Shown here one piece after another: positions 17,009 to 26,524 of a stretch of 64,000 bases of DNA. The notes under the pieces are model-generated. The model saw only the letters and a list, made by a program, of their open reading frames with translations, searched no databases and was not told where the DNA came from. How positions within the stretch are numbered: position 1 is the first letter of the stretch; each line of letters starts with the position of its first letter. The position numbers and the translations under genes were made by a program. Source of the stretch: Bradyrhizobium sp. LMTR 3 (GTDB lineage: Bacteria > Pseudomonadota > Alphaproteobacteria > Rhizobiales > Xanthobacteraceae). The stretch is from positions 62,001 through 126,000 of the forward strand of contig NZ_MAXC01000051.1 in the NCBI RefSeq assembly GCF_001693485.1. Reading direction: 5' to 3'.

Positions 17009-17698
17009 TTACACGGACAGGAATTTCGAGACTTGCGCGGCATCGACGCTGTCGCGCGGCTCGTCGCGGACGATCTCGCCGTTCTCGATGACCAGCACGC
17101 GGTCGGCGATATCGAGCGCAAAGCTCAACACCTGTTCGGAAACGACGATCGACAGGCCGCGCTCGTCGCGGATGCGCTTCAGCGTTCGCGCCATGTCCTT
17201 GATGATCGACGGCTGGATGCCCTCGGTCGGCTCGTCCAGGAGCAGCACTTTTGGCTTGGTGGCAAGCGCGCGGGCAATCGCGAGTTGCTGCTGCTGTCCG
17301 CCGGAAAGATTGCCGCCGCGCCGGCCCTTCATCTCCAGTAGCACCGGGAACAATTCGTAGATGTCCTCGGGCACCTCCGAGCCGCCCGACACCACGAGGC
17401 CGGTCTCGATGTTCTCCTTTACCGTCATGGTGGAAAAGATCATGCGGCCCTGCGGCACGTAGGCGAGGCCCTTGGCGACGCGCTCGTAGCTTGGCAGCTC
17501 GCTGAGCTCGGCGCCTTCCATGCTCACCGAGCCGCTCTTGGTCGGCACGATGCCCATCAGCGACTTCATCAGCGTGGTCTTGCCCATGCCGTTGCGGCCC
17601 ATGATCGCGACGATCTCGTTGGGCGCGATCGAGACGTTGAGGCCGTGCAGCACCTCGCTTTGGCCGTAGGCGACGTGAAGATTGGAGATAGCCAACAT
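17009..17698 (-). CDS. urtE: Urea/amide ABC transporter ATPase, second subunit
   Basis: A 229-residue ATPase of the branched-chain amino-acid type (LivF/UrtE). Walker A is GRNGMGKT, the signature LSGGQQQQLAIARAL and Walker B LLLDEPTEG. The start at 17698 has AAGGAG just upstream. It works with urtD on the cytoplasmic face to drive the UrtBC permease. It is 11 bp downstream of urtD and directly upstream of fmdA. The transported compound may be formamide or short amides as well as urea. Confidence 0.94.
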   Translation of the reverse strand: MLAISNLHVAYGQSEVLHGLNVSIAPNEIVAIMGRNGMGKTTLMKSLMGIVPTKSGSVSMEGAELSELPSYERVAKGLAYVPQGRMIFSTMTVKENIETGLVVSGGSEVPEDIYELFPVLLEMKGRRGGNLSGGQQQQLAIARALATKPKVLLLDEPTEGIQPSIIKDMARTLKRIRDERGLSIVVSEQVLSFALDIADRVLVIENGEIVRDEPRDSVDAAQVSKFLSV

Positions 17699-17709
17699 CG
17701 ACGCGCTCC

Positions 17710-18465
<756 letters not shown>

Positions 18466-18468
18466 GAT

Positions 18469-18522
18469 CTATCTCCTCATTTCGCCAGTGTGGCATCGGC
18501 AACCGAGATGACCGATGAGCAT
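18469..18522 (-). other. 17-codon leader frame made by a duplicated start region
   Basis: Between urtC and urtD a frame reads MLIGHLGCRCHTGEMRR and stops 3 bp before the urtD ATG. Its ribosome site and first codons (GAGGAGA, then ATGCTCATCGGTCA) are an imperfect copy of those of urtD itself. The most likely origin is a short tandem duplication of the urtD start. Whether it is translated is unknown. Confidence 0.45.
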
Positions 18523-18532
18523 GATGTTCTCC

Positions 18533-19678
18533 TCACTCTGCCGGGGCGCCGTCGGCGACCGAATTGCTGGTCCAGCCGCCGGACTTCCTCTTGATCGAGC
18601 TGATCAGGCGATCGATGCGCGACTGGACGTGATCCGCCCAGATGCCGGACAAACCGTTCGGGAAGGCCAGCACGACCGCGATGAACAACGCGCCCAGCCC
18701 GAACAGCCAGAGCTGTGGAAACGATTCCGAGAGCGTCGTCTTGGCGAAGTTCACCAGCAGCGAGCCGTATACCGCGCCGAAGATCGACATCCGGCCGCCG
18801 ACGGCAGTGTAGATCACCATCTCGATCGAGGGCACGATGCCGACAAAGGACGGCGACATGAAACCTACTTCGAGCGTGAACAGCGCACCGCCGATCGCGG
18901 AAAAAATGGCGGCGGCGCAGAAGGCGAAGATCTTGAAATTGGCGACGCTGTAGCCGGAGAAGCGGACGCGATCTTCCTGCTCACGCATCGCCACCAGGAT
19001 ACGGCCCAGCTTGGTCAGGCGGATGAACTGTGCAGTGACGATGCAGCCGAACAGCAGAACCACCTCGACAAAGTACAGGATGAACTTGGCGTGGTCGGTG
19101 CGGATATCCCAGCCGTTCAGCGTGCGCAGGTCGGTGATGCCGTTGATGCCGCCGGTGTAGCCCTGCTGGCCGACGATCAGGATGGTGAGGATGGCGGCGA
19201 TCGCCTGCGTAATGATCGCGAAATACACGCCGCCGACCCGACGCTTGAACATCGCGGTGCCGATGATAAAGGCGAACAGCGTCGGCACCAGAACGATCGC
19301 GAGCAGCGTAAGCGGGAAGCTGTGGAACGGTTTCCAGAAGAACGGCAGCGCAGTGATCTGATTCCAGTCCATGAAATCGGGGATGCCCGGCGTCGACTGG
19401 ATTTTTGTATTTTCGACGCTCGACGCCTCGAGCTTGAGAAACATCGCCATGCAATAGCCGCCGAGGCCGAAGAACATCCCCTGCCCCAGGCTCAAAATAC
19501 CGCCATAGCCCCAGCACAGCACCAGGCCGATGGCGACAAAGGCATAGGTCAGATATTTGGCGACCAGGTTGAGGCGAAACGCATCCAGCGACAACGGCAG
19601 GATGAGGAAGAGCAAGAGTGCCAACGTCACGAAGCCGATAAGTTCGGAGCGATTGAAGAAGCGCGAGTTGATGATCAT
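18533..19678 (-). CDS. urtC: Urea/amide ABC transporter permease
   Basis: A 381-residue inner-membrane permease of the LivM/UrtC type with about nine hydrophobic segments. Segments LVLCWGYGGILSLGQGMFFGLGGY and YTGGINGITDL are typical of the family. The C-terminal tail of about 30 residues is basic and Ser-rich. It pairs with UrtB 18 bp upstream. The GTG/ATG choice is not in doubt since MIINSRFFNRSEL starts a hydrophobic domain directly. Confidence 0.93.
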   Translation of the reverse strand: MIINSRFFNRSELIGFVTLALLLFLILPLSLDAFRLNLVAKYLTYAFVAIGLVLCWGYGGILSLGQGMFFGLGGYCMAMFLKLEASSVENTKIQSTPGIPDFMDWNQITALPFFWKPFHSFPLTLLAIVLVPTLFAFIIGTAMFKRRVGGVYFAIITQAIAAILTILIVGQQGYTGGINGITDLRTLNGWDIRTDHAKFILYFVEVVLLFGCIVTAQFIRLTKLGRILVAMREQEDRVRFSGYSVANFKIFAFCAAAIFSAIGGALFTLEVGFMSPSFVGIVPSIEMVIYTAVGGRMSIFGAVYGSLLVNFAKTTLSESFPQLWLFGLGALFIAVVLAFPNGLSGIWADHVQSRIDRLISSIKRKSGGWTSNSVADGAPAE

Positions 19679-19696
19679 GACCGTGCTTTCTCGTTC

Positions 19697-20623
19697 TTAC
19701 TTGCGAACCTTGAGGCTGAAGAGACCTTGCGGCCGCAGCATCAGGATTCCGACGACGGCGAGCAACGTGAGAACCTTGGCCATCGAGCCCGACATGAAGA
19801 ATTCGAGCGTCGATTGCGTTTGCGAGATCGAGAAGGCCGACGCGATGGTGCCGAGCAGGCTCGCGGCGCCGCCAAACACAACAACCAGGAACGTGTCGAC
19901 AATGTAGAGCTGCCCGGAGGTCGGACCGGTCGAGCCGATCATGGTAAAAGCGCTTCCCGCTATTCCGGCAATCCCGCAACCGAGGCCGTAGGTGTAGCGA
20001 TCGACTTTTTCGGTATTGATGCCGACGGCGCCGGCCATGATCCGGTTCTGCACGACCGCGCGGACCTGCCGTCCCCAGCGCGACTTGTAAATGACGTAAG
20101 CCACCGCGCACGTGATCGAAACGGTAAGACCCATCACGAAGATGCCGTTGATCGGCACCTCGATGCTGTCGGTCACCTTGAGCGAGCCCAGCATCCACTG
20201 CGGCAGCTCGACGCCGACCTCGCGCGCGCCAAAGACGGAGCGATAGGCCTGCTGCAGTATGAGGCTGAGGCCCCATGTGGCGAGCAGCGTGTCGAGCGGG
20301 CGCTTGTAGAGATGACGGATCAGCCCCCACTCCACCAGCATTCCGAGCGCGCCGGAGGCGAGGAAAGCCAGCATCATCGCGACAAAGAAATAGCCGCTGA
20401 AAAGACCTGGCAGATAGCTCTGGAACAGATTCGACGTCATCCAGGTGACGTAGGCCCCCAGGATCATGAACTCGCCATGCGCCATGTTGATGACGCCCAT
20501 CTGGCCGAAGATGATGGCAAGGCCGAGCGCCATCAGCACGTAGACGGAGAACAGGATCAGGCCCGCAAAACCCTGCATGACGAAGATGGAGCCCAGATCG
20601 CCAATCGAATAGTCGCCGAACAT
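19697..20623 (-). CDS. urtB: Urea/amide ABC transporter permease
   Basis: A 308-residue permease of the LivH/UrtB type. The signature FGQMGVINMAHGEFMILGAY lies near residue 45 and a second conserved part, SRWGRQVRAVVQNRIMA, in the cytoplasmic loop. The start MFGDYS at 20623 has GGAG just upstream; the longer frame is not used. It lies 120 bp downstream of the binding-protein gene. Confidence 0.94.
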   Translation of the reverse strand: MFGDYSIGDLGSIFVMQGFAGLILFSVYVLMALGLAIIFGQMGVINMAHGEFMILGAYVTWMTSNLFQSYLPGLFSGYFFVAMMLAFLASGALGMLVEWGLIRHLYKRPLDTLLATWGLSLILQQAYRSVFGAREVGVELPQWMLGSLKVTDSIEVPINGIFVMGLTVSITCAVAYVIYKSRWGRQVRAVVQNRIMAGAVGINTEKVDRYTYGLGCGIAGIAGSAFTMIGSTGPTSGQLYIVDTFLVVVFGGAASLLGTIASAFSISQTQSTLEFFMSGSMAKVLTLLAVVGILMLRPQGLFSLKVRK

Positions 20624-20743
20624 CTGACTTCTCCGCCGGAGGAAGGTCCCGCGTCGCGATAAAATTCGCGACGCGGGGTCGTGAAGCGCGGATTGACGGT
20701 CCACGCCAGGGAGTGGTTTGAAAGTTGCGGGAAGACTCCGCGC

Positions 20744-22003
20744 TTATTGGTAGCCCTTCGGGAACGGATCGGGCTCGATCAGGTCAGCGGTCTCGAAGAT
20801 CAGCTCGAACTGACCATCGAGCTTGGCGCGCCCTACTCGGGTCTTCGACCAGAGGTGATGGTTTTCATGGATGCGCACGTAGCCTTCGGGCGCCTCCTTG
20901 AATTCCACGCCGGCCGAAGCGGCTGCTATCTTGTCGACGTCGAAGCTGCCAGCCTTCTCGCAGGTCAGCTTCCACAACCACGGACCGAGATAGCCGGCCT
21001 GCGTCACGTCGCCGATCACGGTCTTCTCGCCCCACATCTTCTTGAAGGCGGGCACGAACGTCTTGTTGTTGGCATTGTCGAGCGACTGGAAGTACTTCAT
21101 GCAGGCATAGGCGCCCGCAATGTTCTCGCCGCCGATGCCGTCGATTTCATCTTCGGTCACCGAAATCGTCAGCAACGCCTGTTTCGACAGGTCGACGCCG
21201 GCCGCCTTGAGCTGCTTGTAGAAGGCGACGTTCGAGCCGCCGACCACGTCGGTGAAGATGACGTCGGGCTTGGTCAGCTTGATCTTGTTGATCACCGAAT
21301 TGAACTGGGTGCTGCCGAGCGCGTAATATTCCTCGCCGACGACCTTGCCCTTCAGTACGTTCTCGACGTGCTTGCGCGCGATCTTGTTCGAGGTGCGCGG
21401 CCAGATGTAGTCCGAACCGATGAAGAAGAACGATTTGGCGCCCTTCTCCTTGGCGATCCAGTTCAGGCCGGCGAGGATCTGCTGGGTCGCTTCCTGGCCG
21501 GTGTAGATGACGTTCTTGGACTGCTCGAGGCCTTCGTAGAAGGTCGGATAGTACAGCATGCCGTTGTACTGCTCGACGACCGGCAGCACCGCCTTGCGCG
21601 ATGCCGAGGTCCAGCAACCCATGATCGCTGCGACCTTGTCGTTGACGAGAAGCTTCTTGGCCTTTTCCGCAAAGGTCGGCCAGTCGCTGGCGCCGTCTTC
21701 CTGGATGAACTTGATCTTGCGCCCGAGCACGCCGCCGGCGGCGTTGATCTGTTCGATCGCGAGCTTTTCGGCCTGGATCGAACCCGTCTCCGAGATCGCC
21801 ATCGTGCCGGTGGCCGAGTGCAGGATGCCGACGGTGACCTCCGTATCGGTGACCGCGAGCCCCGTGGTGTTGACGGTGGCGGTTGCGGGACCTGCCCCGA
21901 ATGAGGGCCGTGGAAGGATCGAAACGAGCGGCAGCGCCGCCGCGCCCATCAGCAGTTTGCGGCGAAGCGGAGACCGCAGGCCCTTGTTTGGTTCGTCTGA
22001 CAT
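20744..22003 (-). CDS. urtA: Urea/amide ABC transporter substrate-binding protein
   Basis: A 419-residue periplasmic binding protein of the UrtA/FmdD/AmiC family. The N-terminus SPLRRKLLMGAAALP looks like a Tat signal with a twin Arg. The fold marks are VGILHSATGTMAISE, MGCWTSASRKAVLP, YYPTFYEGLEQS and VGEEYYALGSTQF, which are characteristic of urea/amide binders. It is the first gene of the operon. The start at 22003 follows a GGGGTG site. The exact ligand, urea or short amide, is not settled by the sequence, but the downstream amidases favour amides. Confidence 0.94.
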   Translation of the reverse strand: MSDEPNKGLRSPLRRKLLMGAAALPLVSILPRPSFGAGPATATVNTTGLAVTDTEVTVGILHSATGTMAISETGSIQAEKLAIEQINAAGGVLGRKIKFIQEDGASDWPTFAEKAKKLLVNDKVAAIMGCWTSASRKAVLPVVEQYNGMLYYPTFYEGLEQSKNVIYTGQEATQQILAGLNWIAKEKGAKSFFFIGSDYIWPRTSNKIARKHVENVLKGKVVGEEYYALGSTQFNSVINKIKLTKPDVIFTDVVGGSNVAFYKQLKAAGVDLSKQALLTISVTEDEIDGIGGENIAGAYACMKYFQSLDNANNKTFVPAFKKMWGEKTVIGDVTQAGYLGPWLWKLTCEKAGSFDVDKIAAASAGVEFKEAPEGYVRIHENHHLWSKTRVGRAKLDGQFELIFETADLIEPDPFPKGYQ

Positions 22004-22062
22004 GAGCACCCCATTTTTTGTTCGAGAACGCTTATTGGTCAGGCGAGGATTGCCCAGAATTG

Positions 22063-22103
22063 TGCACCGCACAGATACGTGGGATTGCGTATATTGCACC
22101 GCA
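22063..22103. promoter_or_regulatory. Tandem TGCACCGCA repeats upstream of urtA
   Basis: TGCACCGCA occurs at 22063-22071 and again at 22095-22103, 32 bp apart, which is three helical turns, so both lie on the same DNA face. They are in the 172-bp gap between the divergent urtA and permease-kinase genes. They could bind the adjacent LuxR-type regulator or a nitrogen regulator such as NtrC, whose half site contains TGCAC. Confidence 0.5.
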
Positions 22104-22120
22104 AAATAGCGACGTAGGTT

Positions 22121-22137
22121 TTGGTACGGAGTTTGCT
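22121..22137 (+). promoter_or_regulatory. Sigma-54-like promoter of the permease-kinase gene
   Basis: TTGGTAC-GGAGT-TTGCT matches the sigma-54 consensus TTGGCAC-N5-TTGCW with one change, and keeps the key GG and GC at -24 and -12. It is 38 bp upstream of the GTG at 22176. The tandem TGCACCGCA sites lie just upstream, at a distance an enhancer protein could use. Confidence 0.5.
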
Positions 22138-22175
22138 GGGCCAAGCGGGTCGGTCGAACTGGGCAGGAGCAGCGG

Positions 22176-25100
22176 GTGGCAGGGCGGCAGCGGATAGACC
22201 GCGTCAGGCGCCAATATAACCAATGGGTCGCCAACCAGACGTTGGAAGACTACGCGCTGCGCTTCACCGCCAAGAGCGCGAGGCGGTGGTCTGCCGCCCG
22301 CGTCGCCAATACCGCGCTTGGCGCGATCTCCTTTCTGGCGCTGGAGGCGATCGGCGGCACCATTACGCTTAATTACGGCGCGGCCAACGCCACATCAGCT
22401 ATTCTTGTCGTCAGCGTCATCATCTTCCTCTGCGGCCTGCCGATTGCCTATCATGCCGCAAGATGCGGCATCGATATTGATCTGCTGACCCGCGGCGCCG
22501 GCTTCGGCTATATCGGCTCCACCATCACCTCGCTGATCTACGCCTCCTTCACCTTCATCTTCTTCGCGATCGAGGCGGTTATCATGGCCGCGGCGCTCGA
22601 GATGTGCTTCGGCATCCCGCGCCCGATCGGCTATCTCATCAGCGCCGTCGTCATCATTCCCTTGGTGACCTACGGCATCACCCTGATCAGCCGCTTTCAA
22701 TTGTGGACGCAGCCGATCTGGATCGTGCTTCACATCCTGCCCTTCGTGGCGATCGCCTATGCCAACCCGCAATCGTTCACCGAGTGGCGCAAGTTCGCCG
22801 GCGAGCATGGCGACGCGGGCGGCCATCTCGATCTGCTGCTGTTCGGCACCGCCGCGTCGGTAGTGTTTTCGCTGGTTGCACAGATCGGCGAGCAAGTCGA
22901 CTTCCTGCGGTTTCTGCCGCGTGATCGCCGGACCTCGCGAACGTCATGGTGGATCGCGCTGCTCAGCGCCGGCCCCGGCTGGATCATTTTCGGCGCGCTC
23001 AAGCTGCTCCTGGGCTCTTTCCTCGCCTACTTCGCGCTGAGCCATGGCGTCTCCAGCGAGCAGGCCGCCGAGCCGGCGCACATGTATCTCGAAGCGTTCC
23101 GCTACGTGCTGTCGCAGCCCGATCTGGCGCTGGCGCTGACCGGCACCTTCGTCATTCTCTCGCAGATCAAGATCAACGTCACCAACGCCTATGCCGGCTC
23201 GATCGCCTGGTCGAACTTCTTCTCGCGACTGACCCACAGCCATCCCGGCCGTGTGGTGTGGCTCGTCTTCAACGTTCTAGTGGCGCTGCTGTTGATGGAA
23301 ATCGGCGTCTACAAGGCGCTCGAGCAGACGCTGGCGCTTTATTCCAACGTGGCGATTGCCTGGGTCGGCGCGCTGGTTGCCGATCTCGTCGTCAACAAGC
23401 CGCTCGGCTTGCGCCCGCAGCACATCGAGTTCAAGCGCGCGCATCTCTGCGATATCAACCCGGTCGGCGTCGGCGCGATGACGATCGCGACCATCGTCTC
23501 GATCTCCGCCTTTTACGGCCTGTTCGGCCCGACGGCGAAGGCGCTCTCCGCCTTCGTGGCGCTCGCGGTTGCCTTCGTCACCGCGCCCCTGATCGCATGG
23601 GCGACCGACGGCAAATATTACATCGCGCGCAAGCCGAAGCGGAGCTGGCAGAACCTCGAATCGATCCAGTGCTGTATCTGCGAGCATTCGTTCGAGCCGG
23701 AGGACATGGCCTCCTGCCCCGCCTATGCCGGGCCGATCTGCTCGCTGTGCTGTTCGCTCGATGCGCGCTGCCACGATCTCTGCAAGCCGCATGCGCGGGC
23801 CGGCGCGCAGGTCTCTGACATGCTCGGGAAACTGTTGCCGGAGGCGATCTACACGCGGATCAATTCGCAGTTCGGGCACTATCTCGGCGTGTTCGCGGTC
23901 TCCGCGGGTCTGGTCGGGCTGACGCTGGGGCTGATCTACCTGCAGACCTCGGCGGCAATGCCGGTCGAAAATTTTGCGCTGTCGGACGTGCTGTGGAAGG
24001 TTTTCTTCGCGCTCACCATCATCATCGGCGTGGTGGCATGGCTGTTCGTGCTGGCGCAACAGAGCCGCCGCGCGGCGGAAGCGGAGACGCGGCGGCAGAC
24101 CGCGCTCCTGATCCAGGAGATTGATGCGCATAAGCGCACCGACGCCGAGTTGCAACGCGCTAAGGAAGTCGCGGAATCGGCAAACCTTGCCAAGAGCCGC
24201 TATGTGGTGGGGCTGAGCCATGAGCTGCGCTCACCGCTGAACGCCATCAGCGGCTATGCGCAATTGCTGGAGCAGGATTCCAGCCTCCCCGCAAAGCCCC
24301 GCGACCAGGTGCGCGTGGTCCGGCGCAGCGCGGACCATTTGTCGGGACTGATCGACGGCATCCTCGATATCTCCAAAATCGAAGCAGGCCGGCTTTATCT
24401 GTCGCGCGACGAGGTCCGCCTGAGCGAATTTCTCGATCAGCTCGTCGGTATGTTTCGCGTTCAGGCCGCCGCCAAGGGCATCGACTTCATCTTCAAGCGA
24501 CCTTCGGTGCTGCCGCTCGTCGTCTATGCCGATGAGAAGCGGCTGCGGCAGGTTCTGATCAACCTGCTGTCTAATGCACTGAAGTTCACGCAGACCGGAA
24601 ACGTGCAGTTCGTCGTGCATTACCGCAGTCCCGTTGCAGAATTCGAGATCATCGACACCGGGCCCGGCATCCAGCCTAACGACCTCGAACGTATCTTCGC
24701 ACCCTTTGAGCGCGGCGCGCTCGGCGTCTCGCAGCCGCAGACCGGCACCGGGCTTGGGCTGACCATCAGCCGGCTCCTGGCGGGCGTGATGGGCGGCGAC
24801 ATCAAGGTGACGAGCCAAGTCGGCAGCGGAAGCACGTTTCGCGTGAAAATCCTGCTGTCGGAAGTCACCAATCCGACGCGGATCGCGCCGGTGGAGGCGC
24901 CGATCTTCGGCTATCACGGCCCGCGCAAGACGATCCTGATCACCGACGACGATCCGACCCATCGCGATCTCCTGCGCGAGGTGCTGACGCCGCTCGGCTT
25001 CATTTTGCTCAGCGCGCCTGACGGACCCGGCTGTTTGGCGCTGGCGCAGCACTGCCGGCCTGATCTGTTCCTGCTCGACATCTCGATGGCCGGGATGGAC

Positions 25101-25547
25101 GGCTGGACGGTGGCGGAGACGCTGCGTGCCGGCGGCCATCACCAGGCGCGCATCCTGATGGTGTCAGCGAGCGCGCTCGAAGCGCATGGCGCGCCCCTGG
25201 CGCAACCTTTCCACGACGGCTACCTGATGAAGCCGATCGATATTCCCAAGCTGCTCGAAACCGTCCGGCAATTGCTGAAGCTCGAATGGCAGTATGAGGC
25301 AGGCGAAGTCCCTGCCCCCCATTGGAGGCCGGAGACCGGCTCGCGGCCGCCAGTGAAACATGTCGAGGAACTGATCGGGCTCGGGCAACTGGGTTACGTC
25401 CGCGCGATCCAGGTCAAGCTCGACGAGATCGGAAATGACTACCCCGAACATGCCGACTTCGTGTCGCAAATGCGCGCATTGGTCGACCGCTTCGATCTCG
25501 ATCAGTACATGGCGACCCTGAAAGCGCTGCATAGCTATGATCATTGA
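22176..25547 (+). CDS. NCS1 permease - Cys-rich module - hybrid histidine kinase fusion
   Basis: A 1123-residue protein with an unusual order. Residues 40-475 form a membrane domain like NCS1 purine/cytosine/hydantoin permeases (TALGAISFLALEAIGGTI, INVTNAYAGSIAWSNFFS). A cysteine cluster follows (Cys 499, 500, 502, 514, 522, 525, 526, 532, 536), then two more helices (570-590, 607-627) and a coiled-coil linker. The kinase core has His682 in SHELRSPLNAI, an N box (NLLSNALKFT) and TGTGLGL. A receiver domain has Asp968 in LLDIS, and a helical tail ends the chain. The GTG start has AGGAG upstream. It probably senses a nitrogenous base or amide through the permease fold and signals to the LuxR-type regulator with which it overlaps by 11 bp. 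Compare CbrA, where an SSS-type transporter is fused to a kinase. Confidence 0.93.
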   Translation: MAGRQRIDRVRRQYNQWVANQTLEDYALRFTAKSARRWSAARVANTALGAISFLALEAIGGTITLNYGAANATSAILVVSVIIFLCGLPIAYHAARCGIDIDLLTRGAGFGYIGSTITSLIYASFTFIFFAIEAVIMAAALEMCFGIPRPIGYLISAVVIIPLVTYGITLISRFQLWTQPIWIVLHILPFVAIAYANPQSFTEWRKFAGEHGDAGGHLDLLLFGTAASVVFSLVAQIGEQVDFLRFLPRDRRTSRTSWWIALLSAGPGWIIFGALKLLLGSFLAYFALSHGVSSEQAAEPAHMYLEAFRYVLSQPDLALALTGTFVILSQIKINVTNAYAGSIAWSNFFSRLTHSHPGRVVWLVFNVLVALLLMEIGVYKALEQTLALYSNVAIAWVGALVADLVVNKPLGLRPQHIEFKRAHLCDINPVGVGAMTIATIVSISAFYGLFGPTAKALSAFVALAVAFVTAPLIAWATDGKYYIARKPKRSWQNLESIQCCICEHSFEPEDMASCPAYAGPICSLCCSLDARCHDLCKPHARAGAQVSDMLGKLLPEAIYTRINSQFGHYLGVFAVSAGLVGLTLGLIYLQTSAAMPVENFALSDVLWKVFFALTIIIGVVAWLFVLAQQSRRAAEAETRRQTALLIQEIDAHKRTDAELQRAKEVAESANLAKSRYVVGLSHELRSPLNAISGYAQLLEQDSSLPAKPRDQVRVVRRSADHLSGLIDGILDISKIEAGRLYLSRDEVRLSEFLDQLVGMFRVQAAAKGIDFIFKRPSVLPLVVYADEKRLRQVLINLLSNALKFTQTGNVQFVVHYRSPVAEFEIIDTGPGIQPNDLERIFAPFERGALGVSQPQTGTGLGLTISRLLAGVMGGDIKVTSQVGSGSTFRVKILLSEVTNPTRIAPVEAPIFGYHGPRKTILITDDDPTHRDLLREVLTPLGFILLSAPDGPGCLALAQHCRPDLFLLDISMAGMDGWTVAETLRAGGHHQARILMVSASALEAHGAPLAQPFHDGYLMKPIDIPKLLETVRQLLKLEWQYEAGEVPAPHWRPETGSRPPVKHVEELIGLGQLGYVRAIQVKLDEIGNDYPEHADFVSQMRALVDRFDLDQYMATLKALHSYDH

Positions 25548-26466
25548 ATCAAAAAAGCGCGACGTCGCCCTCGTCGTCGACGACTCGCCCGAGACGCTGC
25601 GACTATTGACCGATGCGCTCGACGGCGCGGGCATGACCGTCATGGTCGCGCTCGATGGTGCTTCCGCCATGCGGATCGTCGACCAGATCACGCCCGATAT
25701 CGTTCTACTCGACGCTGTGATGCCGGGGATGGACGGGTTCGAGACCTGCCGGCGGCTGAAGCGCGACGCCGGGCTCGACCATGTTCCGATCATCTTCATG
25801 ACGGGGCTGGCCGAAACCGAACACATCGTGCGCGGGCTTGAGGCCGGCGGCGTCGACTATGTGACAAAACCGATCGCGGTCGAGGAAATGCTGGCGCGCA
25901 TCCGCGTCCATCTCGCCAATGCCCGCCTGACCCAGAGCGCGCGCGCCGCGCTCGACGTCTCCGGCCGCTATCTGCTCGCCGTTAATGCCGCGGGCAACAT
26001 CATGTGGGCGACACCGCAGGCGCAAAAGCTGCTCTCCGACTCGCTTGCCGCCGACGGCGATGATGACGTCGCGCTGCCCGAACCGATTCCGCAATGGCTC
26101 GATGAGGCGCGCAAGGGCAAAGCCGGGGCGAAGGCCGTGGCCATGCCGACACGTCACGGCACCGAGCAGCTTCGCCTGCAATATATGGGGAAGCTCGGCG
26201 CGAACGAATTCCTGCTCCGGCTGGCGAAAGATTCCGGCGCGGAGGCGCCAGTGGAATTCTCCAGCGAGTTGGGCTTGACGATGCGCGAGGGCGAAGTGCT
26301 GTCATGGCTGTCCAAGGGCAAGACCAACCGCGACATCGCGCAGATCCTGGGACTCTCGCCGCGCACCGTCGACAAGCACCTCGAGCAAATCTATTCCAAG
26401 CTCGGCGTCGAGAACCGCACCGCCGCGGCAGCGATCGCGGTGAATGCAAGGAACCGGAAGGGGTAA
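25537..26466 (+). CDS. LuxR/NarL-type response regulator
   Basis: A 309-residue regulator: receiver domain (1-125) with Asp59 in IVLLDAVMPGMDG and the Lys in YVTKPIAVEE, a middle region (135-235) that looks like a degenerate PAS domain (LLAVNAAGNIMWATPQAQKLL), and a C-terminal LuxR helix-turn-helix (LTMREGEVLSWLSKGKTNRDI, then SPRTVDKHLEQIYSKLGV). It starts inside the end of the kinase gene, so the two are translationally coupled and form one signalling pair. The likely target is the divergent amide/urea operon. Confidence 0.93.
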   Translation: MIIESKKRDVALVVDDSPETLRLLTDALDGAGMTVMVALDGASAMRIVDQITPDIVLLDAVMPGMDGFETCRRLKRDAGLDHVPIIFMTGLAETEHIVRGLEAGGVDYVTKPIAVEEMLARIRVHLANARLTQSARAALDVSGRYLLAVNAAGNIMWATPQAQKLLSDSLAADGDDDVALPEPIPQWLDEARKGKAGAKAVAMPTRHGTEQLRLQYMGKLGANEFLLRLAKDSGAEAPVEFSSELGLTMREGEVLSWLSKGKTNRDIAQILGLSPRTVDKHLEQIYSKLGVENRTAAAAIAVNARNRKG

Positions 26467-26524
26467 AGGTGAGCGGCTGCCGCTCCCTCTTCCCGTCCTT
26501 CACGGGGAGAGCGAGAGGAGCCAC

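Noticed and set aside
18515..20662. A 715-codon open frame on the plus strand opposite urtC and urtB
   Set aside because: It lies wholly over two well-identified permease genes and its translation is Asp/Arg/His/Gln-rich with no motif, as expected for an antisense shadow of high-GC genes.
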